This document shows, one piece after another, positions 44,506 through 57,427 of a stretch of DNA of 64,000 nucleotides. Below the pieces are notes generated by a model. That model did no database searches. It saw only the letters and a program-made list of their open reading frames with translations, and was not told where the DNA came from. The stretch lies in NCBI GenBank assembly GCA_029851415.1, contig CM056742.1, forward strand, positions 92,618,748-92,682,747. The letters run 5' to 3'. Source of the DNA: Eretmocerus hayati (taxonomy: Eukaryota > Arthropoda > Insecta > Hymenoptera > Aphelinidae). A program made the translations under genes and the position numbers. Position 1 is the first letter of the stretch; each line of letters begins with the position of its first letter.

Positions 44506-46486
44506 GTAAGTATCGGATCTTTAAATTTAGGATGAGAAATTTACTAAAGATTCGTACGTCAAACGATATGCATCTTACTTTGCATATCTATTTAATTTTA
44601 TCAACGACGAGACACCGGTCCGGTGGAACCCTCGGCGATTTACTTACTTTCTCGTCTGCAACGTCTCGAATCAAACTGCTTTTCTCTCCAATAAAATGAA
44701 ATGTTGTAACCGGGGATTGCTGTACCACTGGCAAATGCTTGCCAGATTATTCTAGCTACCACACCAAAGCAATAAAAAGTGCAAAAAAGAAAGATCCAAG
44801 CTTGTGAAAATTATTACATGCAACAAAAGCTGAAATTCTACGTATTATCAGGTTTTTTACGAATCAATAGCTTGATTCGTTACTGTGTCGTCAAATCTTG
44901 ATCGATTTGCGTGTTCCAAAGCTTAAATTGTTCGTAATAGTCATAGCTAGGTGACCTAATAATTTATTTGGTGAAAATAATTATTTACACAAAGTTATAA
45001 ACAAATTATGGTCAAAAAATGATATTTTGGATCTGAAAATTTTGAATAGGTCAACGCTCCTACCTGTTGACCTGTGTGGTAGTAGATTTTTCTTATGAGT
45101 AATTTCTGATAGAAAAATGGTATATCTAAGTGTCTGTGCACTTATATACCCGAAAATAAATTCTCAAATAATTTTCCTTGAAAATTGAAAATTGAAGATT
45201 TTCATGGTTGAAATACTGTTATATTCAGATATTCATGGGGATATAGGGTTCATAGTTAAAATGATAATTGACTAGGAATATAGATAAAATAGCATAGCCG
45301 TATATTGTCCAAAATTAAATTATAATACTTGGAAAATTTTGTATATTTGATATCAAATGCTTCTAAACATCTCCAATCCCACCGCGTGTAACGGGGTACA
45401 TAGGATATGCTCAGAAGGAGCTAATTTTCTTGATTCTCATCTCCTTGTCGGCCTGCTGAATTCACTTCACGTGAATATGCCTCTGTACCTTGCAATTTGA
45501 ATCAGATTATCCTGCGAACATTCCAAAGCGAAAAGAGATTATCTCTGGGCTGTTTTTACATAGATAAAGCCCTTGCTGCTGATATGAACTTTTACTGATT
45601 TTAAATGATTCTAATGATTTTAATTGATTCTAATCACGATCCAACCAATTGATTTTAAGCCCTAACACGGTACGAATACCAAGTCTCTTGGTAGCGTTGC
45701 CGGTTGCCTGCGCAGTGTTCTTTCTTCGAAGAACTGGCTCAAAATTCCGTTAATTTTTACTTGAAGATTTAAATAAGAATAAATCGATCAATCGTCGATT
45801 TTTCACGGAATTTCGAGCCTGGCTCGTACACCTGTTGGTGGGTGGACTGGTATCATCCCACCCTCGCGACGCGGATGAATTTATTGTCCCTAGATATCAC
45901 ACCCAAGTATTGGGACGTGTATATCCAGGATGATCTTGAATATCTATTCACCACGGAAATCCAGAGGTGAAGTGTGCAATTATAATATTCAAGATTTTCA
46001 CTTTCTCACTTTACTTACGTCGCAAAATTTGATTTGATCAATTTCAAAATGATCAAGTGGTGGTGCTCGAATTGGCGAGGACCTGGTGCAACGTTAGTGA
46101 TCGGCTACAGCAGTGATGCGGCGTGGTCGATTTTCCAAGAGTCCAGGTGGTAGCTTCTGCGGCAGTGAGTAGCAAGCCTTGCGGGAGCCCTGGAGATCTT
46201 GTTGCTTCCTTTTTGGACGTTAGAACGAGAAGTGCTTGTCGCACCGGGTCCTCGCTGCTGCGATACCTCAGCCGTTTGACGAGCATCCCCACTTGACCCA
46301 TATATTAGGCGGCTCGAACTTTAGCGGCCTGTATATTACGCGACACACATATATCCGATATGTATTGACATATCGATGACTTGAAAAACTACAAAAGTGT
46401 GTGCTTGCGTGCAAGTATATGATTGTCTGTGAAGATGACTTGAACGGGGGCAATACCCTACTCTACAGCTTTTGCTATATATACAT

Positions 46487-46535
<49 letters not shown>

Positions 46536-46780
46536 ACAACGAAAACCCATGCGTGCATTAAGCAAATAAAATATCAAAAATGCAATAAAAAGCAGCAGTT
46601 CAAGCTAAGGGTTAGTTCACACAATAATGATACGTGAAGTTATTGTTTTTATGAAGTGATAGATGATGATTGATTCTACTTACATGGTTGATCTGCATAA
46701 AAGCTCTGGAGAGCGACTGTTATATATCTATATAACTAGAGTTTAAAATTTACAGCGGGATTCCGTACCTTACAGTGTTG
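44506..46780. other. Palindrome spacer, no gene recognised
   Basis: AT-rich with a GC-richer patch at 45700-46330. The minus-strand frame 46053-46301 (82 codons) has no recognised domain. A long (AT)n run lies at 46488-46531. Confidence 0.45.
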
Positions 46781-48148
46781 AGATGGTCACTTTGAGTCGG
46801 AAAAGTATGTTTGGATCCTCATTCTAGCCCATTATCTCATTTGTAAGTCAGAACAAGTAAAATCATGCTCTCGGTCGCTTACGCTCGAATAGCCAAAATA
46901 ATGCCTATTTTTGACACGGTAAATAGAACCTACAGCTCGCTCCTGGCTGAAGGCTCGTCCCCGCAACTTCTTACACGTACTTGAGGGAACTTTGGGGAGT
47001 ACTTTCACACAGATTGGTGCACTCCAGTCCAGATGGGAGCGTATGTGACCGTGGTCGATGATGCCCTTTTAGCTAAAACCACGAAATGCGGCATCTTGTA
47101 ATGCTCGGCAAAAAAAATCAAAAAAAATAACCCCCGCCAAATTTTTTTTACTGGAAGTAGATGTCTGAGAGAACATTTTTGCATAAGTTTCGTGAAAAAA
47201 AATTAAGATATATATTTTTGGAATCGAGTCCTGAATTTACGACTTTTTCGTAAATAGCTCAACTTGTATCGGCTATAGCTCCTATAAAAAGTACGATAAT
47301 CGACTTCTGCAGGAGGTCAAATTGTAGGTTTTTTCAAGACCTTCCAAATGACTACCTGCAGAAATCGATTATCACATGTCTAGTAGGAGCTAGATCGCTT
47401 TGAAGCAGGCCCAAAAATCGCTCAAATTTGCTCTCAATAATTAGCTTGCAGAAGTCGTCAGGCTCACCAAGTGGCCTTGGACAATTCTTTTTTCAAAAGT
47501 ACTAGTCTTGACGAGAAAAATGCGCCCAAGTACGTTGGAAAATATTGAATTGCATTGGAACTATGATTTTCTTAGGATAGGCTAAAAGAGGGCCTAAAAT
47601 GGCCCTTTCATGGGCCTTGGTGCCCACAGGGGGGGCCGAATAAATCTGAAAAAAAATTTTTCGTACTATTTCAACATAGTACTGATGCAAAAAATTTTTT
47701 GCGGAATTTTCCCAGACCCCCCTGGTGACGGTTTTGTCCAGCTCGCTCCAGAATGACTCATAAGCATATGGCTTATACATTGTGAAGTGTTTTTCTCCGT
47801 AGGAGGTAGCGATAAATTCTGTGGAAAGCGCCGCGTGAGCAGAATTGTTCGTCCTGCAGTTTATAGTTAGTAATATCATTCGTGTCGTCCCTAAAGAGTT
47901 TCATGTGTCGATGTATTTTTGTACTGCTCTGTGCGTAAACAACCGGCTAAAGACGGTGTCATTCACAGGAGGTACTTGTGGCGACATCTCCCGAGTAATC
48001 TCAGTACAACAAACAGGAAGATATCTCCCTTCTTATCGATTGATCGTTGGAATTCCGATGTTCTCCCTGGACGTGTGTTTATGTGTATAAATGCGAGGAT
48101 AGATTGACGATTGAATACATACGTCGTGTTGTAAATTTTCTGTCCCCG

Positions 48149-49258
48149 ATGAGTGAATGTGAAAAGTGCAGCCGAAAAATTGTCCATATATCCAAAACGT
48201 GTCCAACGTGTAAGAGCAAATTTCATGCTGGTTGTGTGTATGGCTATATCAAGAATGAACCAAGTGATTTCTGCTGCGTACGGGCTTTTCGCGACACATT
48301 CAATCGAGTCGAAGCATTATAAAATCCAAACAGGGCATCATTAACCCCGCAAACTTTGAGTTCTTGGAATAAAACATTCAACAAGGCTCGTGATTGTCAT
48401 CGATTGATTTGTCATCGATTGAGAGTGATACTTCAGAGGAGGTTGATACTTCAGAGGATCCGAACTCATTGAGATTGACTGTCAACGTCGCAGACGGCGC
48501 AAGCAATACAAACACGTCAGAATTACCTGAAAAGTGGGAGAAATTAACAATTGCACAACAGCTTGCGGAAATTATGACACAAATCCGCACTAGTTCGATT
48601 GATAAAACAAGATTTGGGAAATTCGAATGCAATATTCGATGAGTCCCCCTCAGATCTGAACCGTCAGTCCTAACGCATAGGACTACTTGCAAACGAAAAT
48701 ACTCTTTTCAGAGACGAAGTGAATCAACTTGAAGAATTATATGTTAGTGGCACTCCCTGCTTTGATATGAAAGTCAATGGCATACCGAAAACTTGTAACA
48801 TTCCGAATAGGGACCTCTCTATAGCCATACTACGAGAACTAGGAATAGAGCATCTCATTAGTGACATTCTCAATGTCGCGATTTCAAACCAGAGAATTTC
48901 AACCCTGTGCAAGCACCTGGAAATCCATTGCAAACTCAACATCCCACTAATGATACTCATTCGTTTGTATTAAAATTTAAGTCTGCTGGTGTGCGTGATT
49001 ATGTGATGAGAGTGACGCGCGACTATCGCGGAATGAATGTCTCAAAAATTGTCCCCGATTAGGAAAGTGACTCTCAAATATATTTCCAGGGAATGTTACC
49101 TCAGGTCGTGCACAAAATACGTTGGTCGGCAAAAGAGCGAGCGAAGCAATATAACTATGAATATGTCTGGGTGCGCGAGGGTACGGTTTTTGTTAGGGAA
49201 GATGATGGTGCGGAACGAATTGCGATTTTCACTGAATCAGATTTGGATAGGATTGCGT
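48149..49258 (+). pseudogene. LINE ORF1, PHD-type zinc finger plus C-terminal RNA-binding region
   Basis: From ATG 48149 the frame encodes a Cys/His cluster (CEKCSRKI, CPTCKSKFHAGC) of PHD type, then breaks at 48322. Further pieces at 48394-48642 (acidic, Ser-rich), 48719-48973 (IPKTCNIPNRDLSIAIL) and 48965-49258 in another frame (FVFKFKSAGVRDYVMR, YVWVREGTVFVRED, then ESDLDRIA) make up the usual ORF1 order of CR1/Jockey-type LINEs. ORF1 proteins bind the element RNA. Stops and frameshifts show that the copy is dead. Confidence 0.7.
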
Positions 49259-49279
49259 GACTATCACCAGTCTCACCTC

Positions 49280-52205
49280 ACGATGCTGCGTCCCAACAAA
49301 CCGAATGAAACTCGGAAATCACTCCGTTTTGCTCAGCTGAACGTTACTTCGCTGTCGAAAAATATTAACGATGTCATATCATACGTCAAGAATTATGAAG
49401 TCAATATTCTGCCTATTTCCGAATCATAGCTCACTCCAAAAATCGACAATTCCCTAGATTCCATACCTAATTACTCTACAGTCCGTAACGACCGTTGTCT
49501 TAAGTCGGCGCCAGAAAAACGGGAATATGTGCAAGGAGGCGGTGTTGCATGCGATGTTCAGAAAAATCTCTTATACAAGGTAATTGATGCACCTCAAACA
49601 AAACATATTGATGAAGTTGAATACTTACTGCTAGAAGTGACAACCCGAGACCAAGAAGAAATCTTGATAGGCTTAGTGTATCGCCACCCAAAAGGTAATG
49701 TTCTAACGAATTTCTTCAGTGAATTTTGCCGGGTTTCCCTCTGTATAGAAATTTTATCATTGCAGGTGACTTAAACTCAGACATGTTATTTGATCACTTT
49801 CATGGTTTGCATCTGCGTGATCTGATCGAGGAGAATGCACTGTCCTATTTGGTGCGATCCACCATCAAATAATTCGGATACATGGATAGATGTAGTACTC
49901 ATTGATTCGCCAAATGAACTCATACAACAGTCAACTTGACCCTATATCCATGGTCATGACTTCTTAATCGTTGAGTATAAATCACCCCGCAAGTCGAAGA
50001 AATTGACAGAAATTACGTCGAGAAATTTCAGAGACTTTGATTCAGAGTGATTCAGTAAGAAACTTGAATCTCATATCACGAAACATGGTTTTACTCAAAG
50101 TAGGAAATGTCAATGAATCGTTTGAGGAATTTTGGGAGATAGCAATAAACTCACTGAATATACATGCCCCAAAAATACTCGTCCAGTCCGAGAATATAAA
50201 TCTCCATGGGTTACAGCAGGACTGCGCGAAGAGTGCCGTCAGCGTGATCGAATGTACCAGAAAGCAAAACGTACAGAAAATGTGGATCTATTGAGTAGAT
50301 ATATAAGAGTACGCGCAGATTTGGAAGAGAAAATGGGAAAAGCAAGTATTGAATTTTGCACACAATTTCTATCGGAAAATCCCACTGGCACAAGTTGTTG
50401 GTCAGTCCTGCGTAAACTTGGCATCACAAAGGAACAGCACCAGTCGCCCTTGAGCAGCTTCTCTGCTGATCAATTAATAACCCACTACTCTGTGATGTTT
50501 AGCTGCCACGAGAACTGTTCGTTGGATAGACTCGAAGAAATAATTCGCTACCAAGCAATATGTGATACACCACCATTTTCGATCATGCAAGTAGATGACA
50601 TACAAGTTCATGAATCAATGTTAGCATGCCTTCTGAAGACAAAAGGGAAGAGCAGCGATGGGCTGAACATTTCATACTTCAAATCGGTTCTGAGTTTCTC
50701 GGTACCATATTTCACTAATTTTTCCAACCTGTCTATATCTACCTATCAATATCCGGAATGCTGGAAAAGATCACTTGTCTCACCCTTGAGTGAAGAACCA
50801 TCACCCACTGTAGTGCAGGATACAAGGCTCGTCGCAAATCTTCCACAATTTGCGAAAGTATTCGATGATCTCATTACAAAACAACTTATAGGACATCTTA
50901 ACGGTATGATCTCATATCACCATGGCAGCCAGGTTTTCGGGCTTCGTTCATTACTCAAACGGCCCTATTGAAAGTATCAGAGAACATACGTCTCGGAGTC
51001 AAAAAAGGTCTTGTTACGCTACAAGTCTTGTTTGACTTCAAGTCGGCATTTGACAGTATCAATCACGAGGAATTATTGATAACCATGAAGGGAATGGGAT
51101 TTTCAGAAGATGCTCTGCGATGGTCTCTCTCGTATTTGAGCGAAAGATCGCAAACTGTGGTTGACAAGGATAGAGGTGTATTCAATTTTTTGCCAAATAA
51201 GTCAGTTCTCCCCCAAGGTTCAAAACCAGGTTCCATCATATTCTCAATTCTCATGAACAGTATTTTGTCGCATTGTAAGGTACCATTATTTTCTGATGAT
51301 TTTCAGATATATATTCAACGTAAACCATCAGCCCTTCATGCGATAACCTCAGAAATCAATGAAGATATAGGTAGAATAGCTGCATGGGCGCATTCCCATG
51401 GTCTGAAATTGAACCTGGCAAAGACTAAGGCTATTTTGTATGCATATGTACAATATCATATGAGAATTGACTCAAGCTCATTACCACCTATCACTGTTGA
51501 TGGGATGATAGTCTCACTTCAAGCGACAGTAAGAAATCTCGCAAACATTTTTTCTGAAGACCTATCGTGGAACGCGCATGTTTCTGGAATCTGCTCAAGG
51601 GTGCACGGTGTTGTGCACAAACTGCGATATTGTGGGAACTTCTTACCATCAGAAGTAAGACGTATGCTTGTCAATGCATGAGTCATACCACACTTTGATT
51701 ATGCATGCCTTGTATACAATAGCATGTCAACCTAACTTGAGGAAAAACTACAACGCTTGTGTAATATGTGCTTGCGATTCATCTTTCATATAAGATGTTA
51801 TGCAAAAATTGAGCCGTTCTATAGGGAGTCGGGATGGCTACCTCTGAAAGCTCGACATGAATACTCCATGTTTGTACAGTTGTACAAAATCTTCACAACT
51901 GCAAGACCTGCTTATCTGTCCGAGCTTTTTCCTATTGATAATGCGTGCGCCGTTCAGAGAGAAATCAATCATCCCGGATGATCATACCGACTGTGCGCAC
52001 CACAACCTACGGAGGATCATTTTCAATTCAAGCCAAACTCATGTGGGAATAGATACCGACTAACATTAGATTGATTGAAACTCTGGACACTTTCAAATCT
52101 ACCCTAATTGAATTTCTTCGTGAGAGGGAAAGACGTTCTCGCCATATTCTGTGATTCCGTACTTGAATTGCGTGATGTGTGTGAACTAGTGTCAAAATAT
52201 GTGCT
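49280..52205 (+). pseudogene. LINE ORF2, APE endonuclease and reverse transcriptase
   Basis: An endonuclease start (RFAQLNVTSL, NILPISES) is followed by a stop. YRHP and GDLNSD follow to about 49790, then several broken pieces. The RT is in two main frames, 50132-50971 and 50968-51681: fingers (KGKSSDGLNISYFK), motif A (FDFKSAFDSINH), PQGS motif (LPQGSKPGS), motif C as FSDD, and thumb (LNLAKTKAIL). A C-terminal part (HFDYACLVYN, ESGWLPLKARHEYSM) reaches about 52205. It resembles the CR1/Jockey group. The exact clade is uncertain. At least five stops or frameshifts. Confidence 0.85.
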
Positions 52206-52230
52206 TTTATAAGTGAAAACTTGATTGCAA

Positions 52231-52439
52231 TGTTGTTGTGAATTATTGTGAGTCCTCCTGGTTGATATTCCTTTATTAATATAATATATGACGATCAGCG
52301 CGGGGCTAGTGTCACTTCGCCGGCTGTACAAAGACTGGATATAACACCCGAGTGCAACAATGAGTCTTGTTGCGACGTGGCTGCGCTTCACATCAATTGC
52401 TGACAATGCATTCTTGTACTACTCCATGCATACACTACA
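52231..52439 (-). mobile_element. Gypsy copy 2, 3' LTR
   Basis: 209 bp, TGTTGTTGT…ACTACA on the plus strand. It matches 57215-57427 with about 85-90 percent identity by eye, including TTCCTTTATTAATATAATAT and CAGCGCGGGGCTAGTGTCA. The integrase lies on the minus strand, so this is the 3' LTR. Its left edge abuts the LINE 3' region. Confidence 0.8.
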
Positions 52440-53765
52440 ACTCCCCTCCTTCCAACGTGGAGATTGGATCGCTACTTTTTTTGCTATCCAAACTGAACGT
52501 CTCGGGTTGATCCTATCGTTATTTCGACTCAAATGTCCCATACCTTCAAGTGTAGCACTCTTATTTGGAACTGATTCCTTGCCATTCATCCGTTCTTGAC
52601 TTCTCTCACTCATATGGGGTGACTCCCCTCCTCTTGATGTTGAATCAATACAAGTTTTGACAATTTGATTAACATGTCGCTTTGTTACGAAACCATCATT
52701 GAATCCCACTTTATACATCATTGGAGATAGTCTCTCCAGAATCATTGCTTCAATTCCATTCTCAGACCCTACTCTGTAATCATTGACATAAACAATCTCA
52801 TTTCCGATAAAATCTACTATTCTGTTACTCTTCCTGTACTTTTTTCGGTCAAATTGATGTTGTTCAACTCTACCAACTAAATCCATTCTGAGCAAGTCAA
52901 ATTGGGTTCGCGAATCACGTTTGAAGAATAATTTTGCTGGAGTTCTGTTGGTCATGCAATGATCTGTGTTCCTGTAATCACTCAAAAATCTATTCAATGA
53001 GAAATTCAAGGAATGTCCGTCGCGGGTCATTTTATCTCCTTCATGCTTGACTATTCTAACAAAATCTTGAGCTGCGCCATTAGTGGCTGGATAATAAGCA
53101 GCTGAGAAAGTATGTTTGATTTGAGACTATCTCGGAAATGACTGAAATTCGTGACTGGTCAGTTGTGGTCCATTGTCGCTGACGAGATGATGGGGTAAGC
53201 CATAGTCTGAAAGAATTTCATTCATCAATTTGATCAAATTACTTGATGTTGTGTCTCTTTCATATTGATAACTTCAGGCCATTTTGAATGAGCGTCTACA
53301 ATAATCAAAAACATATTATAGTGGAATGGACTCATGAAATCAACATAAATTCGTGACCAAGGTTGACTAGGCCACTGCCAAGGTTTACGGGGTGTTTTTC
53401 GCGATTCAGAACGCGATTCTAGACAAATTTTACACGACTTTGCTAAATGCTGAATATCGTCATCTATGTATGGCCACCAAAAGTAGTTGCGAGCTGTCTG
53501 TTTCATTTTGACAATCCCCAAGTGTGATGAGTGTGATTCTCTCAGAATGTTTTTATGCAAAATCTCAGGAATGACCCATAGGTATCCCCATGAGAGACAT
53601 CCTTGTTCGAAATCTGATTCATTTCTTTTACTGTGAAAGTTTCTTTCAAAACGCGATGAATCCTCAATCACGGGCCATCTAATTTGCACATATGGAATAA
53701 TTTTTTTCAAACTTTTGTCACATTCTGTTTCTCTAACAACCTTTTGAAAATCAACTATAGAATAT
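52440..53765 (-). pseudogene. Gypsy copy 2 integrase
   Basis: The frame from about 53765 carries an RNase H-end/integrase zinc region (HSSHLGIVKMK, CKICLESR) and the catalytic core (IYVDFMSPF, HSKWPEV) to 53234. After a frameshift it continues with the second catalytic Asp (LVSDNGPQL) and NGAAQDFV, where the third acidic residue is Gln instead of Glu. The frame 53030-52419 adds the C-terminal domain. The frameshift, a stop and the Glu-to-Gln change make it inactive. Reverse transcriptase and protease are absent from this copy. Confidence 0.8.
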
Positions 53766-54172
53766 TCATCTTGGATATGATGGTCTTTTGCCACGAAGTG
53801 TGATTCCATTCTATCGATGTAGTCGTCCCACGATTGCTTATTTTTTTGGAATTCCATATTTTCCATTGTATCCGTTGATTTAGTGACTGTATTACTAATT
53901 TCAATATGACTTTTTACCTTAGGGAAAAGATAGTGAGTTGGGGTTGATTTACTTCCAGGATCATTCTCCGTCTCAATATTCTGAGCTCTTTCTTCTTGCG
54001 GTGCTCCAGAAGTCGATATAATCTCTTTGCTTTTTGATGAATCTGTTGATCCTGTTCTGAATTTCTCTCCTCATTGAGCGTTTCCAATTTCCCGTGAAAC
54101 TGCTCGTAAAGCATCAAGAGGTATCAATTGGTAGATAACTTGAGCTTTGTAGTTTAACAAGACTTCAATCAT
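53766..54172 (-). pseudogene. Gypsy copy 2 gag fragment fused to pol by deletion
   Basis: From ATG 54172 a frame (MIEVLLNYKAQVIYQL) continues through one stop (54073-54071) into an acidic linker and a capsid start (KNKQSWDDYIDRMESHF). At about 53765 it passes without a frame change into the end of pol (VDFQKVVRETECD). The rest of gag, protease and RT is therefore missing. The overlapping 67-codon frame at 53914-54117 is a shadow. The gag differs from that at 39365-39927, so the two Gypsy loci are not close copies. Confidence 0.6.
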
Positions 54173-54239
54173 TTGAGTTTTTGATAGTTCTTGGATTTTC
54201 ACTTCTGGAACTTCCGGGAGATCTCAAGAATACACTGCC

Positions 54240-57085
54240 TTCATGCGAAAATTGGAAATTGCTTCCTGCTTTCTCTGAAGAGAAAGCTTTGTTTTCACCC
54301 CAGCAAAAGTTCGATCAAATTTCCTACCAAATCTGATATTCTCTTCAACAAAATTCCGTTTATCTAAAAAAGCCTTAGACCATCCTCTTCCTCTCGCCGA
54401 AATCTATCAGTTGTAGATAACACTTTTCCTCCTAATGGCCTCCCAAATCTGCCAGAGACTTATCTTTGCACCCCTTTGTCCGAGTGTGTGTGTGTGTTGT
54501 TCTATGCCGGACACGCTTTCTCTTTCACTGTTCACCTTATCAACTTTGGCATTCTATAAGTTGTACAGAATCCAATTTCTGAGAGCCCAGTGACTTGACA
54601 ACTCTCAGCTCCCAGTCAAATTTGATCCATGGGGCTTTTAAAGGGAAAATGCTCAAATTTTAACTCTTAATACATGGATATCTCTTTTCAGCACGGTCTC
54701 ATCACGAATTGAGTCACCTGAACTAAGAATTTTCCTGCATGATCTATCGATTGGCTAATACCGAATTCTCATTCAATCTTTACCAATCTCAAATTTTCGA
54801 AAAAATCAGAATCTTCACTAGAAATTTCATTTTGACCGTTTTTAAACTCACTGCATCCAAATTCTGTCTCAACCACACAATATATATCATCCAAAAAACC
54901 TCAAACTAGATCGCCCAAATCGCTCCAAAAAGATTTTTGAACTCTAGAACTCAAGTAATTCCCAACGGATTCAGATAACTGAAGATGGAATTATTCCTCT
55001 GGAATGCAGAGATCTTAGCGGACATGATTTGAACTCCAATTCAATATTCCACGACTGACATCATCTCTCAAAGTGACCCGGATACGTTATTTCCACCAAG
55101 TATTCTAGGGTATCAAAACTGGAACCGATCAGAATGATCCGCAGAACTGGATTAGAGGTCCGAACAAAACACTTACATTCTGTATTTGTTCAAGGGCTCG
55201 TGCATGCAAATTCGCAAAGTTGATGTTGCACTGAGCTCTCTGCCAATGGATGCAAAAATATGCATGTCGCAGCGGACGGCTATCAGATTCACCACCATAT
55301 GCCTGATCGCAGAAATCTCGTGCGACAAAGGACCCGGGTCCGGTCGACGATGACATATGATGTCATCACCTGGGCCATCTCTTTCCACCGGGAAGTCGCG
55401 GCTCACAAGAAGTCGTACAACTCTTATCCGCGATGACAACAACGTGCATGACCGAAGCAGACGGTTTTGCTGCTGTCCCGCCTCGCGCCCGCTGATCAGT
55501 CTGACCACTTTGAAGGAACGTGAAATTATGGCTGTCATCATGTATAACTCATCGCCGTTCTGGATTTATCTCAAGTTTCATAGAGAATTGTCAACACATG
55601 AGGGTCTTACTATCATCTACGAACTTGAGAGAATTGCGGTATGGAGTGAAAGTGAGGAGAAACGAGCTGATCACAAAATTATAGAATGAAATATAACAGC
55701 ATGCCTTACTACAGGAGCAGACGACATCTGTCCAGCGCTTATCATGAAAGTTTCTTTCTCTACTTTTGTGGGATTTCACTCCATAGCGCAATTCTTACAT
55801 GCATTTTGTTGACGCATACAGAACATGGAGGGATTTGGTTAACTAAAGCTCGAGATATCCACAGAAAGGATTCGGGCAATCTCCCTAGCTTTTCAGGATG
55901 GCCGCGGACTACGGCCTCGCCTTAAACTTCGATATCTTGGTAAAAATTTGAATTTCCACCAAAATTGTCATTTCAATCACCCTCAAACCAATTTCATCGA
56001 AATTCTGTCTCAACCAGACGATAGATATAGGTGAGAAAGATACATTTCAGATTCCCCAATTCTCACTAACAAGCTTCCTCGAAAAGATAACTCAAAAAAT
56101 AATGGAACATTTTTTCCGAATATCCATTTTTCTCCTCCATCTTCCTGTACAAGTAATTTACCAGACTTTTATCGACCTAAATGCACATTACTCGAACATT
56201 ATTCATGAGTTGGTTAATACGGAATTCCAGTTCAACTTGTAAATGACGATTAAAATTAAGTTTCTTTCCACAAGAACTGAAATTTTCACCAGAATCGTGA
56301 TTTCACTCATCCTCAAACCCTCGGAAAGATAACTCAGAGAGTAATACAACATTTGTTTTGTTTATCCATTGTTCTCCTTTATCTTCCTCTACAAGTAATT
56401 CACCAAACTTTCATGTACCAAAAAAGATACGTTCCAAACATTCCTGATGAATTGGTCCATACCGAAATTCACTTGAACTGGTAAATCGTTATTGAATTGA
56501 AATTTCTCCCCACAAAAACTGGAATTTCCACCAGAATCGTGATTTTACTCATCCTCAAACCAATTTTGTCGTAATTCTGTGTCAATTACACTGGAGTGAT
56601 TGGTAAGAAAACCCTAGTTTAGATCACCCGAATTCTCCTATTGAGCTTTCTCGAAGAAACGACTCGAAATATGTTAAAACATCTCTTCCAATTATTCGTT
56701 TTCCCTCCGTATCACCCTGTACAAGTAATTCACCAAACTTCCGGAGACCTAGATTCATATTCATCAAGCATTTTTCATTCATTGGTTGATACCGAATCCC
56801 AGTTGAACTAGTGAATCATGACTTAAATGAAGTTTCTTCCAACAAAAACCCACATCTTTAACAAAACCGTCATTTTAATCATCCTCAACTCAATTTTATC
56901 GAAATTCCCTATCAACAAAACGATAGATTAAGAATTTCCCTCGGAAGAATAACTCAAAATATCGTAAGCCCACCCAAATCAACTTATCCAACTCTCAACG
57001 ACCTACAAAGATACGTTTGTTACATTCTTAATTGATTTGTTTATATGCAATTCCATCGAATTACTCAGGTGAATTTCGTCAAGAG
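54240..57085. repeat. ~320-bp-period repeat block in Gypsy copy 2
   Basis: Same family as 34861-39364. TTGGTTAATACGGAATT-like starts occur at about 54741, 56209, 56449 and 56782, and TTTCTCTGAAGAGAAAGC lies at one end. The part 54950-55925 is the reverse complement of 4480-5460. A GC-richer stretch at 55190-55500 with frames on both strands has no recognised product. The block lies between the 5' leader and gag of this copy. Confidence 0.7.
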
Positions 57086-57121
57086 AAAGCATTCTGCTAA
57101 TCTCTTTCAGCAGCGTATTTG
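57086..57121. repeat. Shared boundary motif of the repeat block
   Basis: GCATTCTGCTAATCTCTTTC followed by AGCAGCGTATTT occurs here and, with three changes, at 39345-39375, in both cases at the same end of the repeat block. This defines one terminus of the inserted family or a common pre-insertion sequence. Confidence 0.6.
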
Positions 57122-57195
57122 CTCACCTTTCTAAGCGATTGCAGCACTAATTGCCACTATTGTAGCTTTAATCTTCGTCAGATGTACCTTCTCTT

Positions 57196-57208
57196 ATCCT
57201 CGTCGACA
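57196..57208 (-). other. Primer-binding site of Gypsy copy 2
   Basis: Six bases inside the 5' LTR the minus strand reads TGTCGACGAGGAT. This is one change from TGGCGACGAGG, the complement of the 3' end of a tRNA-Ser with CCTCGTCG-CCA. Priming by tRNA-Ser is known in Mag-type Gypsy elements. The clade assignment is inference. Confidence 0.55.
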
Positions 57209-57214
57209 ATGTAA

Positions 57215-57427
57215 TGTTGTTGTAAATCATTGTGAGTCCCTCTGGTTGATATTCCTTTATTAATATAATATATGACAATCAGCGCGGGGCTAGTGTCAGT
57301 CCGCCGGCGGTACAATGACTGGATATAACATCTGAGTGCAACGGTGAGTCGCACTTGTTGCGACGGGGCTGCGCTTTACATTAATTGCTGACAATGCATT
57401 CTTATACAACTTCATGCATACAATACA
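57215..57427 (-). mobile_element. Gypsy copy 2, 5' LTR
   Basis: 213 bp, TGTTGTTGT…AATACA on the plus strand, pair of 52231-52439. No matching target-site duplication was found outside the two LTRs (…TGCAA and TTAATG…). The 5.2-kb LTR pair encloses the gag-pol fusion and the repeat block. Confidence 0.8.

Larger units (their letters stand above)
43350..47815. mobile_element. Long palindromic element, ~1.02-kb arms
   Basis: Left arm 43350-44368 and right arm 46781-47815 are reverse complements with high identity. Shared features include GACAAAACCGTCACCAGG, GCCCCCCCTGTGGGCC, a hairpin GATAATCGA(T/C)TTCTGCAG…, and a clean inner end AGATGGTCACTTTGAGTCGG. The 2.4-kb spacer carries a small MITE and an (AT)n run. 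No transposase. A lone diverged arm is at 35994-36665, so this is a repeated family in the genome. Confidence 0.8.

Noticed and set aside
53914..54117. 67-codon charged frame on the minus strand
   Set aside because: Shadow of the gag frame starting at 54172, in a different phase over the same bases.
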